Assembly (NCBI GenBank): GCA_949987565.1
Contig: OX465110.1
Coordinates: 16,470,394-16,534,393 of the forward strand
Direction of reading: 5' to 3'
DNA length: 64,000 bases
DNA from: Luidia sarsii
Taxonomy: Eukaryota; Echinodermata; Asteroidea; Paxillosida; Luidiidae
Both the position numbers and the translations under genes were made by a program. Shown here in pieces: positions 46,401 through 57,000 of this stretch; the stretch's first letter is position 1; each line of letters starts with the position of its first letter. The notes beneath the pieces were generated by a model. The model saw only the letters and a list, made by a program, of their open reading frames with translations. It was not told where the DNA came from and made no database searches.

Positions 46401-49400
46401 GCGTCGACTGTGCACAAGTTGGGGTCTCGAGGCTGAGCCACAGAGCTCCCGGCATCCTCCGTCTCAGCCACTACCTGAGCCGAATCTCTCGCAGCGTCGG
46501 AGTCGCCGGGCAATCCCTGCTTGGCCTCTGCCTGCAAACTATCCCCAGACTGAACAGACGAGCCCTGGGGGCTGGCGCCTCCCTTGGCTGCAGTACTTGG
46601 ATTCTCTGCCGCCGCTTGTCTACCCGTGGTCGGAGGAGCTGGGGTCTGTATTGCACTCGGTTCTGTGGCTTGTGTCGCACGGCGTGCCGCATTGGCAGAT
46701 ATCTGCGGGATGGGTGGGCCATTAGAAGAGGGTCGTCCCCTTTCGGCCAAACTGACCACTGGACTAGTTCTCTCCTGCTCATGGTGGGAGAGCACTTTGG
46801 TGGTATTCTGATCTGAGGGAGCATCTGCCAGTTGGACCGTCTTATTGACGGGCAGTTTGGGCACAATCTGTGAGCCTTCCTTGGCAGCCTGGTTGGGCAA
46901 GACGGCTGCAGCGATGCCAACGCTGCCGCCTGCAGCAGCCTCGCTGGAAGCTCCGCTGCTGCTCCCGCTGCTCTCATTGTCCGCATAATAGGCAGTCTCC
47001 GTTCTGTTGTGCTGATTGGAGTCGTCGTAGAAGGTGGTGTAGAAGCTTGGATCGCGCTTCTTCTTGTTGCGGCGTCTTTTGGCACTGTCCTGCGCCTCGT
47101 CCGTCTGTCTGTCCGAACCTCCGGATCCCTCGTCCCGGGCCGCTTCAGGCATGATCACGGCGGGCGCCTGAGGTGCGTGGGTGGCACAGCCTGGCACGGA
47201 CTGATTGGAGTAGGGATTCGGCACTGCGGCCGGGGTCGTACCCATCTGCGGGGCGGCGGTCTGTGGGTTCCCTGCGTGTCCCTGGGCAGCCAAGTTCTGC
47301 TGGGTGTGGGGAAGAACTTGAGGGTACTTCTGAGCTGACTCCCTTGGCAGGGCACTGGATGGAGCCTGAGTACTGCTGAGGGAAGAAGTGCAAGCAAGCG
47401 CATTCTCGGTTCCGGGACGGACAGCGGCGACACCGGGGGTTGCTTGCCATTGCTGCTGCTGCTGCTGTTGTTGTGACTGAAGCACCTGCTGTAACTGTGA
47501 CTGTAACGTCTCCTGCTGTTGTTGAAGCAACCGCTGCTGATGCACCGGGTGACTGGGTTGCACCTGTGTGGACTCATACTGCTGCTGCTTCTGACACTTC
47601 TGCTTCTCCTGTTGATGCTGTGATCCTTGTTGCTGCCACTGTGGACGTCCCGCCGCAGACTCATTCAAGGCTTTACCTGTGCCGCCAGGCCCACCTGAAA
47701 CACAGAAGTAAGCCTTCAATACTCCCATTCCTATGAGTGCATTGATGTCTACCTCCCAGTCTCACCCAGCCTTAACACATGCAGTTTGCACTAAAATTGC
47801 GACGGGTGTAAGGTTGTTTGATATTTCAATATTGATTGATATTGCGATATTGCTTTTGGGCGATTATCGTATCAAGCGCATTTCAGGATATCGAGATATT
47901 TTCGGTATCGCCGATATCGGAAAAAGTTTTGCAATATCAAAAAAAGTACCGGTTTCCCAACCCCATTATCGCATGTCTGTAAGCTTGTACAGCGCGGCCA
48001 TCAGAGAGATCTTGAAGGGCGATAAGCTTTTGTTAGTAAAAACAACCAAAAACCACAAACCGCAAAGGGAGACGAGTGCCAGCCAGCCATTTGACTCTTG
48101 CATTGCGGTCTCCACAAAGGCGATGTGTCTGCAATAGACCCACTGCAAGTGCAAGCTCACTTCCGCTGTTAGTAACACACTCAGCCACTCGTGTTTGGGA
48201 CATTTTTCCCCACGTGGCCTACCTTAGTTATCCGATCGTTTACGATATTTTCCGCAAAAACATGCAGATTGAATTTCCTCCCGATGTCTCCCAATGCAGC
48301 CAAATATATTGTAAAAATACATACTTTACATATCTCAGAAAATCGGTGGAAAAACATCACTGTTCAAATCTCGATCCTTCCATGCTGCACTGATACCCAC
48401 CACGCGGTCACTATATACTTCGGGATTCACTTCATCAAAACTAAATTTTCAAGAATCATAGACTCTGAAAATGTTCCCGCAAGGATGAAAAAATCAGAAC
48501 TTCAAACAGCTTGGGGGATCTTATTATGAGTGAATCAAAGGCATTACAACTATCGAAGGTCTTCTTTTTAAACAAAATGTGTTAATTACAGTAATATGCA
48601 AAAAATGTTGCAAACTGCTCACTGACTAAAATGACCAACAAGCGAATATCAAAAATTAGGAGGGCCTGATGTTTCAATCCTAGCAGGACCTCTCTCAAGA
48701 AAGGTCTTTGAGAGAGGACCTGCTAGAATTGAAACATCACGCCCCCTTTTTTTTTTTGATAAAATGAGCCAATGCTTGATTCCTGCCAGTCTACCTTCAT
48801 TCAAAATGCACAATGGTGTACTAAAACATTGTTTGATTGATTTCTGGCACAGGCACCAAACCAACAAGCTCTGAATCAGAGGAGACTTAATCTCTCCATC
48901 TTGATGGTGACCTACCTTGCACCGGATCACCAGCAGCATCTGCCACACAAGCATCCTCATTCCAAGGCAACTTAAAGGGGGAAAAAAAAAAAAGAAGAGG
49001 GAGATCTTGTATTTCTCCACTCTTCAGCAAGTTGGTAGAATGCTCGGACATGTTTCAAATGTGTCCCGCAGTCGATTTCATCCAACTCATCGGAACTTTT
49101 GACCAATCGCAAGACGATGAGCGATGCGCAGAAACCATAATGACCTAATCACTCCCTTACGATGGATTATCCAGGCTTGGGTTCTCCCTCATAAGTTGAG
49201 TTAAGATGCATCGTATGGCTTTGTGAAATCCACCCCTGCTTCATATAAGCTGAGACAAGGCACCCACAAGCAAAAGTAAAAAGCAACTTTACAATTAATG
49301 TGGGTCAGTAGAAATGCATTGGGTGTGTAAGTGGTAGGTAAGTGCAATTCAAAGCTTGTTTAAAAAGCCATTCATGTCCTGGTTACTGATAAAGTTAATC

Positions 49401-51176
49401 TTCTTTTGTGTTCAGTCCTTCACACTTCTCTCTTTGATCTTTCCCCCTCTTGTCACTAATCCCTACCCTACTCCTTGCCCTTCTCTTTGATCCTTCCCCC
49501 TCCTCTCACTAATCCCTACCCTACCCCTTGCCCTTCCCTTTGATCTCTCCCTACCAGCTTCACTCTTTGTCCTTTGTTTCTCATCCGTGTCCTATTCACT
49601 CTCCCCCCTTCCTCCATGTACATGTATCTGTTTTGTCCTTGTCACTCTGCCTTTGAGAAAGGTCCTGCTAGGATCGAAACGTCAGGCCCACTAAATTTTA
49701 AGAATAAAGTTAATCTCTTCAAGTTCAGGCATCCTCCACGAGACTCGGGTATATATAGAAGGGATGATCTAATTTCTATAGTGTCCCTTGGAGAGGCCTC
49801 GACTTACCTCCAAGAGTCTGCCATGCTGGGGATTCTCCAAGTTCCCAAACAGACTCTCATATTCCTCGGCTTCAAAGTTCCCAAAGCTTATTCCCTGGAC
49901 GCACCAAAACAATACAAATGATAAAAAGTCAATGTTATTAAGCGTGATCTGCTAGTCTACTAAGTACTAGTACTAGTAATAGAGATGACTGGGGCAGGAG
50001 TTTTAGGTTTGTCCCGCCACACACTTCTATTAGTTCTAATCCGTGGCCGCCTCCTTTCGGCTTGTTGGAAGGGATAGACATCTTCTCGATCAACTGAGGG
50101 GAAATTTCTCCTTTTTTCCCCAAACGTGAGTAAAGCAAATGACCTGTATTGGAATCTGCGATTCTCACTGAATCCAAATAATTTTATTGCATTATTGGCG
50201 CATGGGACGGTTTCACGGGTGTTTTGGGGGGAAATCTGGTGATTTCTCGGGGGTAGTCAAAATTAATATTGGTGTGAACGCTTTTGCATACTGCAAAGCT
50301 TGGGTTGGACCCTACACTGGTTACAGTCACCCTACCCCTCCAAATTTTGAAAAAAAGGGGTGACTTGTCGGGTCCAAGTTACCCGCTTGCACGCGTTGAG
50401 CCCTACGACTTTTTCCTGAACAGCAGTGCAAAGCAACGTCCGGGACATCGCACCGCGCGCGCACACACTTCGGCAGACTACTCTGCACCCGGACCTGGTG
50501 ACGTCATCCAGTTTCAAATCCAAGATGGCCACCCCAACCCATTCTCAGTCAACTGAGGGGAAATTTCTCCTTTTTTCCAAACGTGAGTAAAATAAAATGA
50601 CCAGTATTGGAATTTGTAATTCTCACTGAATCCTCAATGGGCACGTGGGACGGTTTCACTGGTGTTTTGAGGGGTAAATCTGGGGATTTCGGTCGGGGGT
50701 ATCAAAGATGACATGACCACAAATGCATAGCCACGATCCTTGGACCCTACAGTACAGGCTACAGTCACCCGTTCAACAAAATTTCAAAATTTGATTTAAA
50801 AAAAGGGTGACTTGTCGGGTCCAAGTTACTCGGACTAGAACATTGGTAGTCATTACTACTGCCTACTGGAGTACTGGTACATGTACTACTACTAGTAGTA
50901 GTACTACTCTGTACCAGTAGTATTATACTAGTAGTAAATACATGTATGCCTGTACGAACAGCCTGGTACTGGTAGTGCCATATTGTGGTAGCGCTGAACA
51001 GCGGGGCAGCCTTTCAAAGTTTCACTCAGTGTTAGTTTCGCAGAGACACAAGTTTAATTCAGGTTGATCATCGGTACCTTACTCAGAAAGTTTGCCGACG
51101 AAATATGTTTGGAAATCGACCATGCTGAAGTCACAGAGAAACCCCAAATGATACTTACAAGATCGGAGAGTGCCAT
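40492..51176 (-). CDS. USP10: USP10 orthologue, ubiquitin-specific protease
   Basis: Fourteen coding exons (minus strand): 51176-51159, 49894-49808, 48970-48916, 47694-46132, 45726-45635, 45338-45232, 44496-44352, 43834-43732, 43303-43152, 42553-42428, 42240-42148, 41530-41386, 41201-41136 and 40679-40492. They give 979 residues (human 798). MALSDL then FGNF at 10-13 matches the human G3BP-binding FGDF site in position. Exon 4 holds a long disordered region with a Gln-rich stretch (about 70-135) absent in human. The USP domain starts with [15 protein letters not shown] (catalytic Cys about 601) and includes [39 protein letters not shown] and [19 protein letters not shown]. It ends with [10 protein letters not shown] (His about 930), WLRLDDSSV (Asp 947/948) and YLLFYRR. 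USP10 deubiquitinates p53 and other targets and limits stress granules. All phases fit. Confidence 0.96.
40882..41060. mobile_element. Tc1/pogo-like MITE, TA target duplication
   Basis: In the last USP10 intron. The ends are CAGTGGGACGTCGCTATAAC and the inverse of CAGTGGAACGTCATTATAAC, with TA at both flanks. The interior repeats CTATACCG and CTATAATGA. It is the sister copy of 29777-29924. Confidence 0.85.
41935..42050 (-). mobile_element. SINE B-like tRNA-derived fragment
   Basis: In a USP10 intron. Minus strand reads AACTAGCTCATCTGTGTGTG, then GCAGTTTCAAATTCTGCTCG and AGCTGCCTACG, like a decayed tRNA head joined to the SINE B CTGCCT junction. Confidence 0.4.
43474..43623. mobile_element. 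piggyBac-type MITE with TTAA duplication
   Basis: In a USP10 intron. The ends CTCTTTCCGTACGG and the inverse of CTCTTTCACTACGG are flanked by TTAA on both sides (43470-43473 and 43624-43627), the target duplication of piggyBac elements. Inside, GCCGATACATCGGCTCG occurs twice, each a near-perfect palindrome. Non-coding. Confidence 0.8.
44680..44760. repeat. GAAACGTC-family fragment
   Basis: Has CCACACTCACTCACAAAAGA and TATGGTGTGACCGGAAACCT, matching the tail of the repeat at 1036-1148. The core is not preserved. Confidence 0.55.
45090..45200 (+). repeat. GAAACGTC-family copy, degenerate core
   Basis: Reads AAAAACGTCGAGTTCTTTCG, then CAGAACCACACACACTCAC and CATGGTGTTTAATACCGC. It is preceded by GTCTCCTGAAAACTAGAG. 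The layout matches 1036-1148, but both core parts are altered. Confidence 0.6.
47815..47960. repeat. GATATC-rich inverted element
   Basis: In USP10 intron 3. It is made of many copies of GATAT and ATATC in both directions (TTGATATTTCAATATTG, CAGGATATCGAGATATT, ATCGCCGATATCGG). It can fold extensively. A MITE core is likely, but no clear ends were found. Confidence 0.4.
48600..48760. repeat. Foldback element copy
   Basis: In USP10 intron 3, close to exon 3. The flank TTGCAAACTGCTCACTGACT is followed by arms GGGCCTGATGTTTCAATCC and GACCTGCTAGAATTGAAACA that meet at about 48705. Confidence 0.8.
49068..49240. mobile_element. MITE (TTTGTGAAATCCA family)
   Basis: In USP10 intron 2. The left end GTCGATTTCATCCAACTC and the right end TGGCTTTGTGAAATCCACCC flank ATCGCAAGACGATGAGCGAT and GATGCATCGTATGG. 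Same family as 37985-38150. Confidence 0.7.
49430..49705. repeat. Pyrimidine-rich tandem repeat joined to foldback arm
   Basis: In USP10 intron 2. Between 49430 and 49560, about 68 bases (TCACTAATCCCTACCCTAC, TTGCCCTTC, TTTGATC) repeat two and a half times. This leads into CATCCGTGTCCTATTCACTC and a foldback arm ending at 49705. The same order recurs at 53790-53915. Confidence 0.75.
50089..50840. repeat. Tandem duplication of about 310 bp in USP10 intron 1
   Basis: The segment from TCAACTGAGGGGAAATTTCT to GACTTGTCGGGTCCAAGTTA occurs twice, starting at about 50089 and 50549. The copies differ by substitutions and small gaps. The right end of each matches, in reverse, the fragment at 23795 in TANGO6, so each unit is probably an element copy rather than unique sequence. 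Confidence 0.75.
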
Positions 51177-51262
51177 CTTCAGCGACTGCTCGTCTGTCGT
51201 TTCTGGGGGACTTTTACAAATCACAAATGAACAATATCAGTTATCACGTTTCTTAGCCCTGT

Positions 51263-51273
51263 GTCGCCATCTT
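51263..51273 (-). promoter_or_regulatory. YY1-like AAGATGGCGAC in the USP10 5' region
   Basis: On the minus strand AAGATGGCGAC lies about 90 bases upstream of the USP10 start codon. The local sequence contains TGCGCATGCGC (about 51296-51306), an NRF1-like palindrome. Together they mark the likely USP10 promoter. No TATA box is evident. Confidence 0.5.
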
Positions 51274-51582
51274 GGTTCAGATGGTCCGTAAATCATGCGC
51301 ATGCGCTTAGACTAAAGAATGGCATGGTGTGGTAGGCCTTTTACGAATGTGTGCGTACGGGGTGCGGACTTGCGTACGAACGTGCGAATCCTGCGGCTCG
51401 CGCACTTACAGTTATGTGTACCATGGAGGAATAGCCCCTTATTCCTCCATGTGTGTACAATGCAATCGAGGACGTTCGTGTGTGGTTTTAATTATCAAGC
51501 CTTTATGAATGTTGGCGGAGTAGATCAATCAAAACACTGTCTTGATTTCTGGGGGCACCGCTCACGGGCTTGATCCTTTACA

Positions 51583-51670
51583 GATTATCCCCTTGGGAAA
51601 GGTCCTGCTATGATCGAAACGTGAGTGGTCATCAGGCTATCTTCATTTTTGAGGTTTGCATTTTGGTTAT
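51583..51670. repeat. Foldback element fragment
   Basis: Single arm: GGAAAGGTCCTGCTATGATC, CGAAACGTGAG, then the outer flank TTTGAGGTTTGCATTTTGGT. It lies upstream of USP10. Confidence 0.65.
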
Positions 51671-51854
51671 GTTGTGTCGCTCTAGTCCTTCCAAATTATT
51701 CACTAAGAAAAAGTCCTCAGCATCTTAAAGAGCTCCTTTATTTTTCATGAAGTACAACTGGTTGCCTCCAAGTTGCTTGGAAAGAAATGCTCCATTAAAT
51801 GATATTTTTTTAAAATTAAAATCTGAAAAATATTAACAAGTTAATAGCGTATCT

Positions 51855-51940
51855 AAAATTTAGTGGGCCTGACGTTTCGATCCTAGCAGGACCTTTCTCA
51901 AAGGTCCTGCTAGGATCGAAACGTCAGGCCCACTAAAACA
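51855..51940. repeat. Perfect foldback element core
   Basis: The arms TTTAGTGGGCCTGACGTTTC and its complement meet directly over TTTCTCAAAGG, with almost no spacer and no mismatches that I could find. It looks like the youngest or most recently homogenised copy. Confidence 0.9.
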
Positions 51941-51944
51941 TCCT

Positions 51945-52390
51945 CGCGCCCTTTTTGGGTGGATTGATAAACAAATTAGCTGCCTAATTATTCTTATCAG
52001 CCACGCGCCCTCCAAGGGTGGGTTGATTTTTTCTTTAATTCAAATTTGCTAAAATTATCTCCAAGGACCAACCGCGCGCCCAGTATGGGTGGGTGGATCT
52101 GTTCATCGCAAGAATTCAACCCAGCGCTCTTCAGGATCAGGAGTGGGTTGATCTTTTATTTAAAACCTCTGCTAATTATTTCGATGGAACAACCACGCGT
52201 CCATTATAAGGGTGGGTTGACTGGAAAAGTGTGGCAAACTAAATTGGAACAACCACGGGCCCAGTATAAGGCAGGGTGGGTTGATGAAGAATACATTTTA
52301 TTTATTAATATTGTGCTACATTGGATGTAAATCAGCCATGCGCCCTCTATGGCCTGGGTGGGTTGATTTCTGTGTACACCGGTTGTGCCA
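51945..52390. repeat. Diverged minisatellite, GCGCCC...GGGTGGGTTGAT unit
   Basis: Seven diverged units of roughly 50-75 bases. Each has a head like ACCACGCGCCC and, after 5-12 variable bases, GGGTGGGTTGAT, followed by an AT-rich filler. It lies about 0.8-1.2 kb upstream of the USP10 start codon. The open frame across it (52046-52330) reflects the repeat. Confidence 0.75.
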
Positions 52391-52399
52391 ACGCTAACC

Positions 52400-53680
52400 A
52401 TGCGCTAACTAAACTTAGCCTTTCACTTTTATTAGCTTCAAAGTTGTTATTGTTGGCTTTTAGTCAACGAGCAATGGGTGGTTGAATTAAGATTTTAACA
52501 AGAACTAACTAAAAACAAAACATGCAGACAAAACAAAGCCATGTCACATAAGGGCCTCTGGACGCGGGCATGAAACTACAATGGACTTGATTGAGAACTG
52601 AATGATTCGACCTTCGCGTAATTATCTATAATCCGCTTCACATGAACTTCTCTTCAACTTCGCTTCATTGCTAACGCCTGCATGCCTTCCATCAAGACTA
52701 CCCTATAATTCAAACTAAGACTTCTCAATTTTTCAAGGACATCCCCTGCACCTCTCCACCGATGGATCTTCCTCAATCAAATCAAGAATGGGATCTTCAA
52801 AGGTTTTGCCGGGGACCCTCTGCTGTATTATTTGCTTACTTTCTGTAAAACTGTTAACTTTATAAACTTTTTGATTATTTCTTTATTAATGACCAAAAAG
52901 GGCGCTATACTGACGTTTTGTTTTTAGAGCTGGAATTCGAGTAAAAGTCACGATATTAGAAAAATAGGCCTAATCTAATTCTTTTCCTTGGCAGAAAAAA
53001 GGCACATTTCCTCTCCGATATCATTATAAAATTATGTGGACTGGGAAGAGAACTTTAGATAATTATTGTATCATTTTCACAATGTAAATACTTTCCAAAT
53101 CAAATTTTGAGGACATTTCATGCACGAAAAATACTTTTATTTTTATCACTTTTTTAAATAATTTATCTCCTAAAAAATAATGGCGTCGTTAAAACTCCCT
53201 CTTTGGTCTGTAAAATGTAAATATTTTTCGGTCATTTATTCAATCATGCGAGCCATCTTATGCAGCAAAGCGGCGCTGGCATCTGGGCTGAGTTGGGTGA
53301 TTGGATGTGATTGGTACGTGTGTGAACTTAACTAATAAAGATTCACCCCCTAAATAATCTATTGTTAGAAAAAAATGAAAAGGAAGCTGTATTAACGGGA
53401 ATTGGGAAAACAATTCTCATCTTGTTTCTGCCAGCCTCAAGTAAAGACAGAAGACAAACTGACCTGACGTAAAAGACATCTAACACTAAGACAGCTTAAT
53501 ATAACCGCACGTATACATGTACGTACACGGTTTTTTTGCTTCGTGACTGTGGCGGTTTTGCCCTATATAAAGCGTATACTATGTAGGACAAAGCAACAGA
53601 CTCGTAACGCTTTAAATCACGCTTTAGTCTTGAGGTTAGCAGAAATGGAGAAATGGGAGGGATTTCTTTTAGTATTTCAG
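52400..53680. other. Intergenic, no gene seen
   Basis: AT-rich sequence between USP10 and the 3' end of the next gene. No open frame with family character and no RNA gene is visible. Confidence 0.45.
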
Positions 53681-53765
53681 AGATGGTATTTCGGAGATTG
53701 TATTTCGGAGATCGAATTTCGGAGATCGGATTTCGGAGATCGGATTTCGGTGGTCAGAGAACCAG
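53680..53765. repeat. Short tandem repeat, ATTTCGGAGATCGG unit
   Basis: About six imperfect copies of a 14-15-base unit (ATTTCGGAGATCGG) run head to tail, ending in GTGGTCAGAGAACC. Confidence 0.85.
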
Positions 53766-53779
53766 TTTCGAAGATCGGA

Positions 53780-53915
53780 GATCTGATTGCCCTTCCCTTT
53801 GATCTCACCCTACCACTACCAGCTTTACTCTTTGTCCTTTGTTTCTCATCCGTGTCCTATTCACTCTCTTCCCCCTTCCTTCGTGTACATGTATCTGTTT
53901 TGTCCTTGTCACTCC
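53780..53915. repeat. Left part of a foldback-associated repeat
   Basis: Contains CCCTTTGATCTCACCCTACC, CATCCGTGTCCTATTCACTC and ATGTATCTGTTTTGTCCTTG, matching the left flanks of the copies at 30.54 and 49.57 kb. The arm itself is missing. Confidence 0.65.
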
Positions 53916-54041
53916 TTGTCACACTTGTGGTACTAGGGTAGTGGTGACAATAGCACAATCATAACGTACATGAGAAATGAATACGAAGCAATAAGCAGGC
54001 ACACTCAGTTTGTATATTATGAACAATCCATACAGGAACAT

Positions 54042-54047
54042 TTTATT
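54042..54047 (-). terminator. Candidate poly(A) signal, junctophilin-like gene
   Basis: TTTATT on the plus strand reads AATAAA on the minus strand, near the left edge of the repeat-poor block. Several other reverse AATAAA copies occur between here and the stop codon, so this is only one candidate. Confidence 0.25.
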
Positions 54048-57000
54048 ACAATAATGTAGCATAAAACTGCTCTTTAATTAAACAAATGTCAGGTGCTCTA
54101 CTAATAAAGAGTTTTGGAAATTACAATATGTCAATTTATTAACATGTAAGCTCCATGCATGGCTACTGACCCAATAAAAAAAGTGTGATCCAATGGGGGT
54201 AGCAAGTCAAAAAATAGTAAAATTAAGGGCGGGCTTTGTCATGCTGGGCATGGCATTTTATTTATTTCAATTCATTACTTTTAAAATCAATGTTGTTGTG
54301 CTTTTTTTAAATACTTTTTTAAACTTGTGCCTTGCCACAGGGACACCGATGTCTTGATGCCCAATTTGCTGAGAACGGATCCTCCAATCTACTTTAGGTC
54401 CTTAAATTGCGAAGCACAACCTAGTACAGTACTTTCAGAGTGGTTAGGACCTTGAAACCAGCTTTCCTTTGGTCTGGGAAATTCAACCCTGTGACAAGAG
54501 GCATTTCATTTCTCAGATGCCGCTTGATATCTTGGTAAACAAAGATATCCTTCTTGTCGAAAATCTCCTCTTTGGAGGATTTTTTTTTTTTCGAGCGAGC
54601 ACTTAGCAAACCATTTACAACCACCGAAACATCAGAATATCGTCATTAAAAGGCACAAGTCTATGACCAGCATTTGGTTTACATTACAGTAGCCTTTTTA
54701 TGTGTAGAACCCAATGTTGGAATTCCATAATAAACGTGTATAAAAAACAGTGGCTTTTAAATACAGGTGAACAATTCATGGTGACATTAATTTTACACTG
54801 GGATAAACCACCCAGAAAAGAAAAAAAACACCCAGAAAAAACCTGTGTTTTCGACTAGGTCGAAACCACAAATTCAACATGAAGAAAAGTTATTCTTTTA
54901 TTTTTAAAGGTAAAATTGTCAAAGTAAAAAAAAAATGAGTGAACAGAATACTGAGATTTGGAAGGTACATATTGTTAGTTTGTTTTTTCATTTATGTTTT
55001 GGCCAGGATCTAACCAGTAAAGTTTGATATGATTTATTGCAAGAAACCATTTTTTCAACACATTAAAACACCCGTAAAATTGAAGCGATTCTGTGCAACA
55101 CGCATGGGCAGCTCTTGCCAAAAGCTTTTAAAAACTGAAAATGGGTTCATTATCCAACTGACCAATAATTGTCCCTTAAAATTATGTGCATTTATTTATA
55201 ATATGCATATTTATGTTGGCCTATAATACTGATTCCGTGCTTGACCAAACATTTTCTTTAAGGAGTTAAGAGTCATATTTTGAACACAAATATATATTCA
55301 TGTTTTTATATAACTGTCTGAAATAAATATCCTATAACAGTATGTTTCTATTGGGTATTTAGAAATGTAAAATTTTTCCCCAAGTCAGCATACTGATGTC
55401 AAAATCTCATCAAACAATACATTTTTTATTCAAAAATACAAACCTGTTATGTCACAGCCACAGTCTTTCTCCTTTTCTTTTAACAAACTTAATTGAATGT
55501 ACAATTCAGTTTCTTGCAATTCTCCACTTGAAATAAAGCAATGAATACAAGCACTCCTCAATCGAATCGAGTGTCCTACCAAATACAATTAGGTGAGTAA
55601 ACCTGGCTGTGCCAAAAACAGGAAGCCTGCATGTCACCTGACCAAGCTTGACCAATGAGAAAGAGGCACCACTCTTACAGTCCTGTTCACTTCATTGACA
55701 AAATTGCAGATAAGAACTTGGTTTGCGGTAGAAGGGCCAAGATAGTATATTATGCCCCAATAGCCCGTACCGGCCCCTCTGCCACTTTAGAGCTCAAAGC
55801 AATCAAATTTCAAAAACATCCAACTGTCTTGGGGGGGGGGGGGATGGGACACAGCTACTGACAGATTTTAAATGATACTCCTCAACCCTTTTAGACAAAA
55901 TGCCTTGGGACAATTTGCCTTATTCCAATGAGCCGCTTCCAAACAAAATGATACCCAACAAGAAGTCTGACCACTTTCAGAATTCAAATGATCATAATGG
56001 ACCACATCACAGGCAATTTTGGCTATAAACCTTTTTGTTTTTATAGGGGGAAGCAGAAACTTTGGACTGATGTTTGTAGCTCTATGAAATCTTCTTAATT
56101 AAAAGAGTGTGGATATCCTGGCACTGAGCCACATCCCAAGAGTGAAAAATCGAATAATCAAAAATGAAAAAAGGCAAGCAATTCATAATTTCAAAGAATT
56201 CTATTTACAATTTTACAGTCAATCAAAGCGTACATTATTCAGAGATGATCCAACTTTTGGTGAGGGAAGGTGTACTGCAGTCAAGGCTTTGAGGTAAAGA
56301 AGGGTCTGGAATATACAGAAAAGTGTCTGAGACTGAACATATCCATTCAAAGCCATTTCCGATATTCAACACTTCACCCTCCACCAGGCAATATCACAGG
56401 ACAACAATTCTTGCCGACCTTTGGATGTCCACTAAAAAGGAACCCAAATGCCCGAGTAGTCCTTGTGGGCATTCAGAAAAAACTGTCACGCTGTTGGTAT
56501 CAAGCATGACAATGGTTTCATAATGCAACCTCTCAATCGAAAGGAAACGTGGGCCCGTGAAAACTGTATCCTGCCTCCTTACATAATCCCCCACAGGTCT
56601 TTGAACACAGCAATAAATGATGTATAAAAACTCGCATTCCCTATTGCTATCACACTTTGCTTTGCTGCATTATTCAATTGGCCCTGAATCTACAGGCACC
56701 CTCACAACTGTATGGTATGTACGGACAATGCAATGTGGTACTGCAGTAGCACGAATTTTTCAGGTAAATGAACAAAAATGGCAGGTCGAACAGCTCAAAA
56801 TATGTGTAATTAGGATGGGAATTTCAACCATGATATGGATTCAAGTTCGGGTTTCTAATCTGTAGGATTGCTTTCATTGGGTAAAAGTTGGTTAGTGAAA
56901 TTTGGCAAGATGCCTTAATACCCACTGAGAAATCATGGGCATTGCTGAAAAAATGCATACCAAGGTGGCAAAGGAGTAAAGCATGTTCTACCACAAGTGC

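Noticed and set aside
46367..47338. Plus-strand open frames across 46.1-47.7 kb
   Set aside because: Antisense shadows of the large USP10 exon 4.
51855..51940. Foldback arm as a hammerhead ribozyme
   Set aside because: CTGCTAG replaces CTGANGA at the core, changing three required bases, although GAAAC and GTC are present. It may be a distant relative but not a hammerhead.
52046..52330. 94-residue open frame
   Set aside because: It spans the GC-headed minisatellite; its WVD and WTD-like repeats come from the repeat unit.
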